The notes: generated by a model not told the origin, from the sequence alone. 64,000 bases of DNA from Bacteroides sp. OM05-12 (GCF_003438995.1 NZ_QSUN01000001.1:62001-126000); one strand, 5' to 3'. Counted from the first letter of the stretch, positions 27,969 to 36,695 are shown. A program made the numbers and translations.

Positions 27969-28952
27969 TCATTTCTTATCCGAATAAATACTATCATTAT
28001 ATTCTCGAATAAATTTTCGACTTTGACGACCAGCCGGTTTTATTAACGATTCATCCCAACCTCCATTTTTATTTGCTCGAGGAAGAATCATGGAACATGT
28101 CTCATTTTTATCTGATATTGACCAGTTAACCCAACTTATTTTTTTACTCTCAAGCCATTCTATCCAACTAGTCCATTCTTCCATATTAAGTGGCCCATCA
28201 CCTGTACACTCCATCCCTGCACACTCCGAAACGAAAATAGGTATACCTTTTTCCCATGCCGCACCAGCAACATCTCGCAACCCTTGTTTATGAGTCCCGG
28301 CATAAAAATGCAATGTATACATAAGATTATCAAATCCTTGTAATGGATCTGCCGCTACAAGATGAAGATCCTGATCCCAATGTGGACTTCCGATTAAAAC
28401 AATATTATCTGGATCATATTTTCGAATTTCTGAAACAACTTCCGTAGCATATTCTTTCACACTATCCCAACTATCTTCCATTGGTTCATTATATATTTCA
28501 TATATAACATGTGGATATTTTCCATACTTTTGAGCCATCATAGAAAAAAAAGCTTTAGCTGCATCTTTCTGAGGATAATATGTATGCCAATCAATAATAA
28601 CATATATATTATTTTTAATAGCCGCTTTTATTACCTTTTCCATACACTCCAATGCAAAGTCTGGATTTTCGATATAATTATCTTCAAGAACTGTTCCCAT
28701 AGCTGCTCGCAGTACCGTACATTTCCAATCTTTTTTCAGCCACTTCACCGACTTCCTATTATAAAACCTCGGCCAAAGATTATGCCAACCATAGCTCACG
28801 CCTCGTAATACAACCGGATTACCCGTTTGATCACAAAGTTGATTACTTTTTACCTGTAATTGTCCCCAAAGTTTCACTGGATCTTTAGTATAGCCAATTA
28901 ATGAAAAGAAAGAAAATAAGGTAATAAATAAAATCACTTTTTTCATTTTCAT
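27969..28952 (-). CDS. GH5 subfamily-2-like endo-beta-1,4-glucanase
   Basis: 327 residues with a type I signal peptide, so periplasmic or surface-exported without a lipid anchor. The GH5_2 type opening is clear (VVLRGVSYGWHNLWPRFYN). The acid/base glutamate is E156 in IYEIYNEPMED and the nucleophile is E243 in IFVSECAGMECTGDG. Most relatives read SEWG at this place, so the cysteine-alanine after the glutamate is a small deviation. It differs clearly from the three GH5_5-like copies. It lies upstream of susC with 140 bp between, and probably has its own promoter and the shared 14-bp motif at 29031. Confidence 0.9.
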   Translation of the reverse strand: MKMKKVILFITLFSFFSLIGYTKDPVKLWGQLQVKSNQLCDQTGNPVVLRGVSYGWHNLWPRFYNRKSVKWLKKDWKCTVLRAAMGTVLEDNYIENPDFALECMEKVIKAAIKNNIYVIIDWHTYYPQKDAAKAFFSMMAQKYGKYPHVIYEIYNEPMEDSWDSVKEYATEVVSEIRKYDPDNIVLIGSPHWDQDLHLVAADPLQGFDNLMYTLHFYAGTHKQGLRDVAGAAWEKGIPIFVSECAGMECTGDGPLNMEEWTSWIEWLESKKISWVNWSISDKNETCSMILPRANKNGGWDESLIKPAGRQSRKFIREYNDSIYSDKK

Positions 28953-29030
28953 ATATTATTAGATTTGATATCCAAACTGATTCTGCAAAGAAAAGACAAA
29001 AAATGAATGTAAAAAAGTGCTTTTTTATCT

Positions 29031-29044
29031 AATACTGATACTTT
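29031..29044. promoter_or_regulatory. Second copy of the AATACTGATACTTT motif
   Basis: Exact 14-bp match to 27951-27964, in the same orientation, 79 bp upstream of the GH5_2-like start codon. The placement before two co-oriented glycan genes suggests an operator for a shared regulator, perhaps the adjacent AraC protein. No TAnnTTTG element was found beside it. Confidence 0.45.
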
Positions 29045-29087
29045 CTTACACCTCTATCTCACCAATTTTTATCACATATAATAACTT

Positions 29088-29119
29088 AGAAGATTTATCT
29101 AAGACGATAAACCTCTTCT
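29088..29119. terminator. Hairpin downstream of the AraC gene
   Basis: AGAAGATTTATC (29088-29099) pairs with GATAAA-CC-TCTTCT (29106-29119), with a 2-nt bulge and a 6-nt loop. It is about 94 bp beyond the AraC stop. There is no T-run, so a terminator role is tentative. Confidence 0.35.
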
Positions 29120-29212
29120 AAAAAACAAATTTAAAAAACGGTATATTAATTGGAGGTAAAAACAGAAACAACAAAAGAGTTATATGTGAGAATTCTTATA
29201 ATAATAACAAAA

Positions 29213-30100
29213 TTAAACTACGACCCGTTTTTTACGATAATTTTCTCGAAATTCTTTCGGTGAACAACCTTTCTTTTTTCTAAATATACGGTTAAAGTTA
29301 GATAAATTATTAAACCCACAATCATAACAGATCTCAGAAATCGGATTAGTAGAATCCACCAACATCCTCGCTACAGCTCCTAAACGAATATCAATAATAT
29401 AATCAGATAGATTTTTGCCAGTACGTAGCTTAAAAAAACGGCTGAAAGAAACAGGAGTCATATTGATCATATCTGCCAACTGAGGTAAAGAAATTTGTTC
29501 TGCATAGTGAGCAGAAATAAATTCTTGTATTTTAAGCACCCGTCCACTATCTGACTTTACACCTATTTTTGCAAAAGAGGAATTAGACAACACCTTAAAC
29601 TGACATTTTGATAGTTCATAAAGTATTGATAAAAATTTAGTTACAGCATAAAAACCATCCGTTTCAGAGGATAATTTATTAAGCATGGGGTATACTCGCA
29701 TTATAGCAGATAAAGAAAATGCAATTCCTTTTTCCGCAGCTTCGAGCATTTTACGAATAGAATTAAACTGATTCTTTACAATTAAATTATTAAAAAATAA
29801 TTCAGGTGAGAATTGAATTGTTATCTCACGAATTTCGCTTGATTTACACTCATGTTGTTCCCAAACATGCTCAAGTTCTTTACTGGTTATGAGTACAAGA
29901 TCATATTCACCGATAACTTCAATAGAATCACCCACAATACGCCTAACCCCACTGGCATGCTCTGTAAAGTTCAGCTCGAATTCTGGATGACAGTGAATAG
30001 GATAAGTAAATTCTTTCTTATAACGATCTGCAATATAAAAACAATCTCTCTCCGATAATGGAGTAATTTCTCTAATAATATGACTGGACGTGTTACTCAT
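29213..30100 (-). CDS. AraC-family regulator with cupin-like sensor domain
   Basis: 295 residues, no membrane segment. The N-terminal part (about 15-130) looks like a cupin sugar-sensing domain (YPIHCHPEFELNFTE). The C-terminal part is a two-helix-turn-helix AraC domain (about 190-290) with ISLPQLADMINMTPVSFSRFFK and ISEICYDCGFNNLSNFNRIFRK. It is probably the cytoplasmic regulator of the locus, which would be unusual because many Bacteroides loci use hybrid two-component systems or sigma/anti-sigma pairs instead; none was seen here. It has a textbook promoter at 30128-30158, divergent from the GH172-type gene. Confidence 0.92.
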   Translation of the reverse strand: MSNTSSHIIREITPLSERDCFYIADRYKKEFTYPIHCHPEFELNFTEHASGVRRIVGDSIEVIGEYDLVLITSKELEHVWEQHECKSSEIREITIQFSPELFFNNLIVKNQFNSIRKMLEAAEKGIAFSLSAIMRVYPMLNKLSSETDGFYAVTKFLSILYELSKCQFKVLSNSSFAKIGVKSDSGRVLKIQEFISAHYAEQISLPQLADMINMTPVSFSRFFKLRTGKNLSDYIIDIRLGAVARMLVDSTNPISEICYDCGFNNLSNFNRIFRKKKGCSPKEFRENYRKKRVVV

Positions 30101-30127
30101 AATTCAGACTTAAGCTATTATAGAAAA

Positions 30128-30158
30128 CAAATATATATGGAATAAGAATTTAAGCAAA
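30128..30158 (-). promoter_or_regulatory. Promoter of the AraC gene (TTTG-N19-TATATTTG)
   Basis: On the minus strand TTTG (30158-30155) is followed by 19 bp and TATATTTG (30135-30128). Both boxes and the spacing fit the Bacteroides housekeeping promoter. The ATG is 27 bp downstream. Confidence 0.7.
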
Positions 30159-30258
30159 ATATTTAAAGTTAAAAGTATTACTTTACAATAAAAAATGCAA
30201 AACCACAAACAAATAAACATATAAAGATAAAATAATATAACTATTGGATACAAAAGTA

Positions 30259-30290
30259 TTTGTTAAGCTTATCACCTTACAGTAACTTTG
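30259..30290 (+). promoter_or_regulatory. Promoter of the GH172-type gene (TTTG-N20-TAACTTTG)
   Basis: TTTG at 30259-30262, 20 bp spacer, TAACTTTG at 30283-30290. This is the best promoter match in the window. Start of transcription is expected near 30295, giving a leader of about 40 nt. Confidence 0.75.
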
Positions 30291-30334
30291 TGATTAGATT
30301 TTCATCCCAAATTATAAAATATCACTAATTACTT

Positions 30335-32338
30335 ATGAAAAAGAGCCTATCGCATTTACTGATTATTTATTGTATAATATTATCAAGTCCAACAATTTTT
30401 GCAAAACATAATATTATGCCTATTGATACTATATCTAATAACTCTAATTTATATGGGATTAATAGAATGACAGATATTACATCTTTACCTATTCTTGATA
30501 CAAATACGCGTGTACATTATGAAGGAAGTATTGATAAACAAGGGAAAAATGCAGATTGGAACTGGAGTCTTTACCAAGATAAAAAAGGAGAATGGGTAAT
30601 CTTTGATGTAAAGGGTCCTGGGTGCATTTACAATATAGTTCAACACCGTTATATCAATTCTCAAGAAGCAATTTTCCGTTTCTATTTTGATGATGAAGAA
30701 ACTCCCCGTTTCACTATTCGTTCATCAGATTTTGGAAATAAATTTCCTTTTATAGAGCCATTGGCTTCTTGCTATATAGGTCCACTAGATAATGGAAGAG
30801 GCCCTATACGTGTCGTTAGAAGCTTTATTCCAATGCCCTTTCGCAAAGGTTGTCGTATTACCACCAATATCAAACTAGAAGGATTCGACCGAGCAAAAGG
30901 TGAAGGAGGTTGGGGACATGTAATATACCATACTTATAATTCTTCTGATACTATACAAACATTTACAGGAAATGAAGATTATAGTTCCCTTGTACAGTTA
31001 TGGAAACAAACAGGAAGCAATCCTTTATTAAAAAAAGAATCTACTTTCCAAAGATACACAGAAAAAACAATTCAATCAGGTCAACAATTAATTCTATTAG
31101 ACAAACATGGACAAGGTTGTATGAATGGAATAAAATTATATTTTGCAAACAGAGACAAAGAATACCTACAGAACGTTTGGATACATATGTATTGGGATCA
31201 ACATAACATCCCCGATATATCTTGTCCGATAGGCTGTTTAGCCGGAAATTCCCTAGGGTTCAATAATACAAGTTATCTTCTTTCAGGATTTAACACAGAT
31301 GGTTGGCTTTATAATTATTTTCCAATGCCTTTTTGGAATCATGCAACTATTATAATTGAAAATCGAAGCAGTAAAGAAGTTGTATTAACTTCTTCTGAAA
31401 TCACAATCAATAAAAATTCATATAAACAGTCCTCTTGTGGTTACTTCCGCAATACTCCTTATTATTTTAGAAAACATACTTCAGGATCTGACAGTCCGAT
31501 AGGCATTATTAAAGGTACTGGGAAAATGGTTGCATCCCACATCACTTGCTATGGTGAACATCCTAATACCATCACTTGCGAAGGAGATGTTAGGATTCAT
31601 ATTGATGGAAATCGTACTCCGCAAATAGAAAGTGATGGTTCAGAAAGTTATATATGCTATGGATGGGGCTTCCCCACACCAGCCGAAACACATCCGTCAG
31701 GAGGATATGATGGACTTCCAGATAATCCATGGTCTATGACACGCTTATGTTTAGGCGACAGCTATCCCTTTTACTCTGAATTAAAATTCGGTATAGAATC
31801 CGGAGAATACAATAACCAATATCTTGAACATTCGGGAACAATCTTTTATTATGGCCAAGATGAAGTAACGATGATAAAAACAGATAGTCTAGACCTCAAC
31901 AACACCCAATCAATAATAAATCATGATTACCATGCAACCGGTAATGTAAGCACAGAATACTTGGAAACTTTTTTCGAAGGTGATGCAGACAATGTGCCCA
32001 TATCAGGTAAAGTTTACAGTTTTAATGGCTATAGTTGTTTCAAAATAAATATTTCACCAAAAAATAAAGGAATACTCCTTCGCAGATTAAGCGATCAAAA
32101 ATATTCTCAACAAGCAGCACGAGTATTTGTAGACGGCCAAGAGGTTACCGAACATTCTTGGTATGTTGCAGATAGTAATCCTTATAAACGTTGGCTCGAA
32201 GATGATTTTGATATTCCCGCACGTTTTACATCAGGCAAATCATCTGTAAGCATTCGTATCATTCCTATAAACAAAGAGAATGAAGACAAAAGAAATTGGA
32301 ATGAAGCCGGTTATCAAATATTCTCTTATATAAAGTAA
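30335..32338 (+). CDS. DUF2961 (GH172-type) secreted glycosidase
   Basis: 667 residues with a type I signal peptide (cleavage probably after FAK/AKH near residue 24). The DUF2961 pattern is present: SLPILDTNTRVHYEGSID, VKGPGCIYNIVQHRY, FYFDDEETPRF and PIRVVRSFIPMPF, then a jelly-roll-like second half. GH172 founding members act on alpha-D-fructofuranoside or arabinofuranoside linkages, but most of the family is uncharacterised. The protein is longer than typical two-domain members and carries an additional C-terminal beta domain of about 150 residues (EYLETFFEGDADNVPISGKV onward). It is divergent from the AraC gene and ends in a strong hairpin. Confidence 0.82.
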   Translation: MKKSLSHLLIIYCIILSSPTIFAKHNIMPIDTISNNSNLYGINRMTDITSLPILDTNTRVHYEGSIDKQGKNADWNWSLYQDKKGEWVIFDVKGPGCIYNIVQHRYINSQEAIFRFYFDDEETPRFTIRSSDFGNKFPFIEPLASCYIGPLDNGRGPIRVVRSFIPMPFRKGCRITTNIKLEGFDRAKGEGGWGHVIYHTYNSSDTIQTFTGNEDYSSLVQLWKQTGSNPLLKKESTFQRYTEKTIQSGQQLILLDKHGQGCMNGIKLYFANRDKEYLQNVWIHMYWDQHNIPDISCPIGCLAGNSLGFNNTSYLLSGFNTDGWLYNYFPMPFWNHATIIIENRSSKEVVLTSSEITINKNSYKQSSCGYFRNTPYYFRKHTSGSDSPIGIIKGTGKMVASHITCYGEHPNTITCEGDVRIHIDGNRTPQIESDGSESYICYGWGFPTPAETHPSGGYDGLPDNPWSMTRLCLGDSYPFYSELKFGIESGEYNNQYLEHSGTIFYYGQDEVTMIKTDSLDLNNTQSIINHDYHATGNVSTEYLETFFEGDADNVPISGKVYSFNGYSCFKINISPKNKGILLRRLSDQKYSQQAARVFVDGQEVTEHSWYVADSNPYKRWLEDDFDIPARFTSGKSSVSIRIIPINKENEDKRNWNEAGYQIFSYIK

Positions 32339-32355
32339 ATTCTATCAGAAAAGTA

Positions 32356-32394
32356 TTATCATTCGATAAAATAGTATTTTTTATCGGATGATAA
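32356..32394 (+). terminator. Terminator after the GH172-type gene
   Basis: Arms 32356-32371 and 32379-32394 pair over 16 positions with one G-U type mismatch and a 7-nt loop. It starts 18 bp after the stop codon. The pairing is symmetrical enough to act in either direction. Confidence 0.7.
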
Positions 32395-32400
32395 GTTTGA

Positions 32401-32408
32401 TATTTTTG
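32401..32408 (+). promoter_or_regulatory. -7 promoter element for the SGNH/LRR gene
   Basis: TATTTTTG fits TAnnTTTG and begins 7 bp after the preceding terminator, giving a leader of about 42 nt before the ATG at 32456. Confidence 0.55.
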
Positions 32409-32455
32409 TGCTGTTAATTTATTGATTTTGAATTTGTAATCTTAAAAACAAAAGT

Positions 32456-35400
32456 ATGAAAAGAAAATTCATCAACACATTGTGCCTCGTCATTATGTCC
32501 TGCTTGCTATCTTCAGCATATGCCGGAGTTAAAATCGTAATACTAGGTTCATCGACAGCAGCCGGTGCAGGTGTCATTAACTCAGAAAACGCTTGGGTAA
32601 ACCATTATCGTACCTATCTGCAAAGTATTGACCCAACTTCACAAGTTATTAACCTAGCCAAAGGTGGTTATACCACTTGTGCAATTATGCCAACCGGAAC
32701 CCCCGATTATAATACTGGTTCACATATCCTTTCTGTAGATACAGAACGTAACATAGACAAAGCTTTAAGTTATGCCCCAAAAGGAATCATTATCAATATG
32801 CCTACCAATGATGTCTCTAACGGAATCCCTGTAGATACCCAAATGAAACATTTTGCTACCATCATTGAAAAGGCAGAGAATTCCGGAGTGAAAGTATGGA
32901 TAACTACCTCACAACCACATAATTTCGGAGAAAAATATACAGGTCCCTACAATGAAACCAATCAACCGAATGGTGACAAACAAAGAGCTAGAGATCAATT
33001 TAAAGAACTCACAGAAAAAATTTTAGGAACATACAGTGACCGTGCCATTGATTTTTATACAGATATAGCAACGATCGATGGTTACAGTTTTATTCGTCCG
33101 GAGTACGACTCTGGTGATGGAGTACACCTAAATGATGCGGCCCATGCCATTTTATTTAATAAAGTTAAAGCTAAAAATATTCCAGTATTGTTAGGTGATT
33201 CTTCCTCCGATGGTATTCTGGCAAATCCTGTTTATATAAACTTCGGGCCAAGAATTTCAGAACTAGACAATTGGAATGACGTGATAGGACAAGGAGCCGG
33301 AACCCGCTTAGACGTATTAAATGACATTTCTAAAGTTGTAACATCTCTAGGATTAAATATTCTTGTCGGGTTTACCCATGCAGCAGAAAATGGAAGCTCA
33401 TCCACCATTATGGAGATGAATGAAGCAATATCTAAAAGCAATCTAAGTTCAAATGGAGAAGATCCGATTATAGAATTCTTTGGTTTTAATCCAAAACAAG
33501 TTTATAACTTTACAGTATTCGCTTCAAGAAGTGGAGATGGGAACCGTGAAAGTACATACACTTTTACAGGAGCAAACACTATCAAAGCTACCTTGGACGC
33601 TGCATCCAATACTCAGAATTTAGCAGAAGTAAAAGCAGTCCAACCAAATGCAGCGGGAAAGATAGTATTGACCATTGGCAAAAGTACCAACAATACATCT
33701 GGATTTTGCTATATTAATGCAATGAAAATTACATCAGAGACTCCTCCTATTGAGATACCCGAAGGTGCAATTAATGTAGAAACAGCCGGAACTTTAGCTT
33801 CATTGCTTCCGGAACCTATAGAAGAAATTACATCACTGACTCTTTATGGTACATTAAATAGTACAGATATAAAAACCATACGTGAACTTCCAAAACTCAA
33901 AGATTTGGATATGAAACATACTAAAATCATAAAAGGAGGAGAAAGCTATCTCAACGGAATGGGTACCATAGATAATGTCTTCCCTAAAGAAATGTTTTAT
34001 CAAAATAAGGTAATTGAAACAGTAATTCTACCGGATGGAGTCATTGAAGCTGCATATCATGCTTTTATGGGCTGCACAGCTCTAAAGAAAGTTGTTATAC
34101 CTGAAACAGTAAATACTTTTGGAAACGATTTATTCAGTGGTTGTAATACTCTCACAGATATTACAATGCCATCAAAAATGACTACTATAAATTCCGGCTG
34201 TTTTTATAATTGTAAAGAACTCCTTTCCATAACAATTCCCGAAGGAATAACAGCAATCAATGGGTCGCTCTTTTACGGATGTAACAAATTAGAAGTAATT
34301 AATTTACCTAAAACCATAGAAACAATAGGGTTATGGGCTTTTTCAGCATGCAATGCACTAAAAGAAATAAGATTAGGAACAATGATCAAGAGTATTGAAG
34401 CCGGTGCCTTTTATAATTGTTGGTCATTAAATACAATTACTTGTGAAGCCAGCACTTTACCTGCTATAACAGGAACAAACGGCAATTCTCCCTTCACTGG
34501 AGCTTTTAAGGCTGAGTTTTGTACGTTACATGTTCCCTTTACAGCTTACAATAAATACAAAGAAAATGCTGTTTGGAATGTGATGTCCAATATAGTTACT
34601 TTAGAAACTATTACAGCAAACGGAAACGTGATTGAACCCGCCAATGCTGATATTTTAAAAAATGCATCCATGATTTCTATATCAGGATCAACACCCGATG
34701 TAGAAGGTCTCAATTCACTGCTTACTGAAAACAAAATCATCACAAGCATTGATTTAACAGGTGTCACAGAATATTTGAGCACACTCACAACAGGAAATCC
34801 TAATTGCCTGATATATCTTCCAGCAGGAACAGATATTATGGAAAATAACATAATCATAGAAAATAAAGCCAAAAGCATATCTTTAACTGATAAAATGCCT
34901 TTTCATGCACCTATGGCTTTTACTGCAGAGAGAATTATCTATACACGCAATTTAAGTGAAGAAGGTATTCCAAGCGGTAAACAAGAAGCTAAAGGGTGGA
35001 GAACCATTACCTTACCTTTTACCGTCAAAGATATTACGGCAACAAACAAACTTGGAATAGAAGTATCTCTATCGTCTTACGACGAAAACGGGAATATTGC
35101 ATCAGAAAAAAATCCATTTTGGCTTCGCAAAATAACTCCTACAGGTTTTGTAGATACAGCTACATTAGAAGCAAATAAGCCCTACATAATCTGTTTCCCA
35201 AATCATGTGGATTATGATGATCGTTATAATATTACAGGAGAAGTTACTTTCATATCTCAAAACTGCAATATAGAAGTAACCCCTTCTTTTACAGCAGAAA
35301 CAGGTAGCGAATATAACATGACTTGCACCCTAAAGGGAGAAACACAAACAGAAAATATTTATGCTATTAATGAAGACGGCAGTGCTTTTGAAAAGAATAT

Positions 35401-35707
35401 CCGTTCAATTTCTCCTTTCGAATGCTATGTAACAGCTAAAGATCCAGCACACGCTCCAAATCGCTTCCTTATAGAAAGTACAACAACGACCTTGGCCACT
35501 TATTACGCAGAAAACAGCACTGGTTACAAAATCTATATCCAAAATAATGAAATAGTAGTTGAATCCACCCAGACAAGCCACCTTGCTATTTATGACATTT
35601 CAGGAAAACTTGTACGAACAGAATATATCATTCAAGGCAGAAATATTATTTCCGGATTAAAATCAGGCATTTACATCATCGATAATCAAAAAATTATTAA
35701 ATTATAA
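32456..35707 (+). CDS. SGNH esterase / BspA-type LRR surface protein
   Basis: 1083 residues with a type I signal peptide ending at AYA. An SGNH/GDSL hydrolase domain (about 24-255) has the serine block ILGSSTAAGAG, an asparagine block NMPTNDVSNG and the catalytic DGVHLNDAAH near residue 222. A beta-sandwich domain follows (about 260-425). Then come BspA-type leucine-rich repeats (about 430-715) with recurring words such as CTALKKVVIPETV and CKELLSITIPEGI. A long C-terminal region ends in about 70 residues (IYIQNNEIVVES, YDISGKLVRT, GIYIIDNQKI) that resemble a type IX secretion sorting tail. It probably deacetylates or de-esterifies glycans at the surface while the LRR part binds a partner; this is inference. 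A 49-residue ORF begins 10 bp downstream. Confidence 0.85.
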   Translation: MKRKFINTLCLVIMSCLLSSAYAGVKIVILGSSTAAGAGVINSENAWVNHYRTYLQSIDPTSQVINLAKGGYTTCAIMPTGTPDYNTGSHILSVDTERNIDKALSYAPKGIIINMPTNDVSNGIPVDTQMKHFATIIEKAENSGVKVWITTSQPHNFGEKYTGPYNETNQPNGDKQRARDQFKELTEKILGTYSDRAIDFYTDIATIDGYSFIRPEYDSGDGVHLNDAAHAILFNKVKAKNIPVLLGDSSSDGILANPVYINFGPRISELDNWNDVIGQGAGTRLDVLNDISKVVTSLGLNILVGFTHAAENGSSSTIMEMNEAISKSNLSSNGEDPIIEFFGFNPKQVYNFTVFASRSGDGNRESTYTFTGANTIKATLDAASNTQNLAEVKAVQPNAAGKIVLTIGKSTNNTSGFCYINAMKITSETPPIEIPEGAINVETAGTLASLLPEPIEEITSLTLYGTLNSTDIKTIRELPKLKDLDMKHTKIIKGGESYLNGMGTIDNVFPKEMFYQNKVIETVILPDGVIEAAYHAFMGCTALKKVVIPETVNTFGNDLFSGCNTLTDITMPSKMTTINSGCFYNCKELLSITIPEGITAINGSLFYGCNKLEVINLPKTIETIGLWAFSACNALKEIRLGTMIKSIEAGAFYNCWSLNTITCEASTLPAITGTNGNSPFTGAFKAEFCTLHVPFTAYNKYKENAVWNVMSNIVTLETITANGNVIEPANADILKNASMISISGSTPDVEGLNSLLTENKIITSIDLTGVTEYLSTLTTGNPNCLIYLPAGTDIMENNIIIENKAKSISLTDKMPFHAPMAFTAERIIYTRNLSEEGIPSGKQEAKGWRTITLPFTVKDITATNKLGIEVSLSSYDENGNIASEKNPFWLRKITPTGFVDTATLEANKPYIICFPNHVDYDDRYNITGEVTFISQNCNIEVTPSFTAETGSEYNMTCTLKGETQTENIYAINEDGSAFEKNIRSISPFECYVTAKDPAHAPNRFLIESTTTTLATYYAENSTGYKIYIQNNEIVVESTQTSHLAIYDISGKLVRTEYIIQGRNIISGLKSGIYIIDNQKIIKL

Positions 35708-35717
35708 ATAGAATACC

Positions 35718-35867
35718 ATGAAGAAAAAATATATAAAACCAGAGCTTACATGTATAAAAATAGAATGTGAAGGCATAATAGCAGGAAGTGGACGCCCCAA
35801 TGTAAATGATCCATTGGACCCTTCAACCAAATCAAGAAAAAGGCAAAATGATTTTTGGGATAATTAG
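35718..35867 (+). CDS. Small uncharacterised protein, 49 residues
   Basis: ATG at 35718, TAG at 35865-35867, 10 bp after the SGNH/LRR stop, so likely translated from the same transcript. The product starts MKKKYIKPEL, continues with two cysteines and a short hydrophobic GIIAGSG segment, and ends in a charged, proline/asparagine-containing tail with two aromatic residues. There is no signal peptide or membrane segment. I recall many tiny Bacteroidales ORFs with a similar N-terminus (K-Y-x-K-P-E, then an acidic-isoleucine stretch and AGSG), but know no function for them. A precursor peptide with a Gly-Ser-Gly boundary is one possibility, a chaperone or regulator for the neighbour another. A hairpin follows 43 bp later. 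Confidence 0.65.
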   Translation: MKKKYIKPELTCIKIECEGIIAGSGRPNVNDPLDPSTKSRKRQNDFWDN

Positions 35868-35909
35868 AATAAGACCCATAATTGTCTGAAAGATCTTAAT
35901 AATACATAG

Positions 35910-35964
35910 ATACTCACGGAGTTTGAAAAAGCACTTAAATTGATTTTCACAACTCCGCGAGTAT
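35910..35964 (+). terminator. Hairpin after the small ORF
   Basis: ATACTCACGGAGTT (35910-35923) pairs with AACTCCGCGAGTAT (35951-35964), 13 of 14 positions. An inner TGAAAA/TTTTCA pair lengthens the stem. No T-run follows. It plausibly ends the SGNH/small-ORF transcript. Confidence 0.6.
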
Positions 35965-35974
35965 TAAAATAAAT

Positions 35975-36370
35975 ATGAAAGTGATTAAAAAAGATGACTA
36001 GACATCTCCGGAATATTCCTACTGCCATAGCAATAACAATTTAGTCAAGATAAAACTGATTTCAGTAGTTAAGAAAACGTAACCATCTTCCACCCATCCT
36101 GCTGCTATTTTTGGAGAGAAAAGCACGGAATATGCAACAAAAGTATACGCTTATCCAACACACTATCCACTCATAGATAAAAAAGGAACTAGAAAGTATG
36201 AATAAATAAGGATTTTCACAGAGATTTATATGATAAATATTGCTTTGACAGATATAACCTCAGGCGAGACTAACTAACTAGCTGTTTATTCAGAATCAAA
36301 TGATAATAAATGCTTCACTACCAAGACTAACAATCCAACGATAAATATAATAAAGAATAAACGTAAGTAA
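35975..36370 (+). pseudogene. Possible decayed coding remnant
   Basis: One frame of 132 codons from the ATG at 35975 to a TAA at 36368 is broken by four stops (35999, 36080, 36203, 36275). Between them the translation looks protein-like, for example YATKVYAYPTHYPLIDKKG and IYMINIALTDITSGETN. Four stops in 132 AT-rich codons is only modestly fewer than chance, so this is weak. No family was recognised. The rest of 35868-36640 holds only a short perfect dyad (CTGTTCA-A-TGAACAG, 36381-36395). Confidence 0.25.
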
Positions 36371-36640
36371 AATTCCTTCGCTGTTCAATGAACAGTAATT
36401 TATATTAATTCTCTAAAGCTCCAAATAAACATTTATAATGCCAACGCCCGTTTTATACATATCCATTACATAAGGACCATACTTACCTTAAGACATAAAA
36501 GATAAATAATCAATTTCAAATCAGTCCCTCCTATTCAAAAGAAAAGATTCTGGAATGATACTAATGTAAGCTAATAGATATTGGGGTATATAAAAATAGT
36601 TTTAAGACAACTATTTTATATAATTATAATGGACAGTGCC

Positions 36641-36675
36641 AAAAAAAAGATGCGATCCCGTTACGAAATCGCATC
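36641..36675 (-). terminator. Intrinsic terminator of the two-module binding-protein gene
   Basis: Perfect 8-bp stem GATGCGAT/ATCGCATC (36649-36656 and 36668-36675) with an 11-nt loop, followed on the minus strand by eight T. It lies 21 bp past the stop of the gene at 36696. This is the clearest intrinsic terminator in the window. Confidence 0.85.
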
Positions 36676-36695
36676 ATTTCATTATGATTAGGACA

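Noticed and set aside
29070..29190. Distant inverted words TCACATAT and ATATGTGA after the AraC gene
   Set aside because: About 100 bp apart in AT-rich DNA with imperfect pairing; probably chance.
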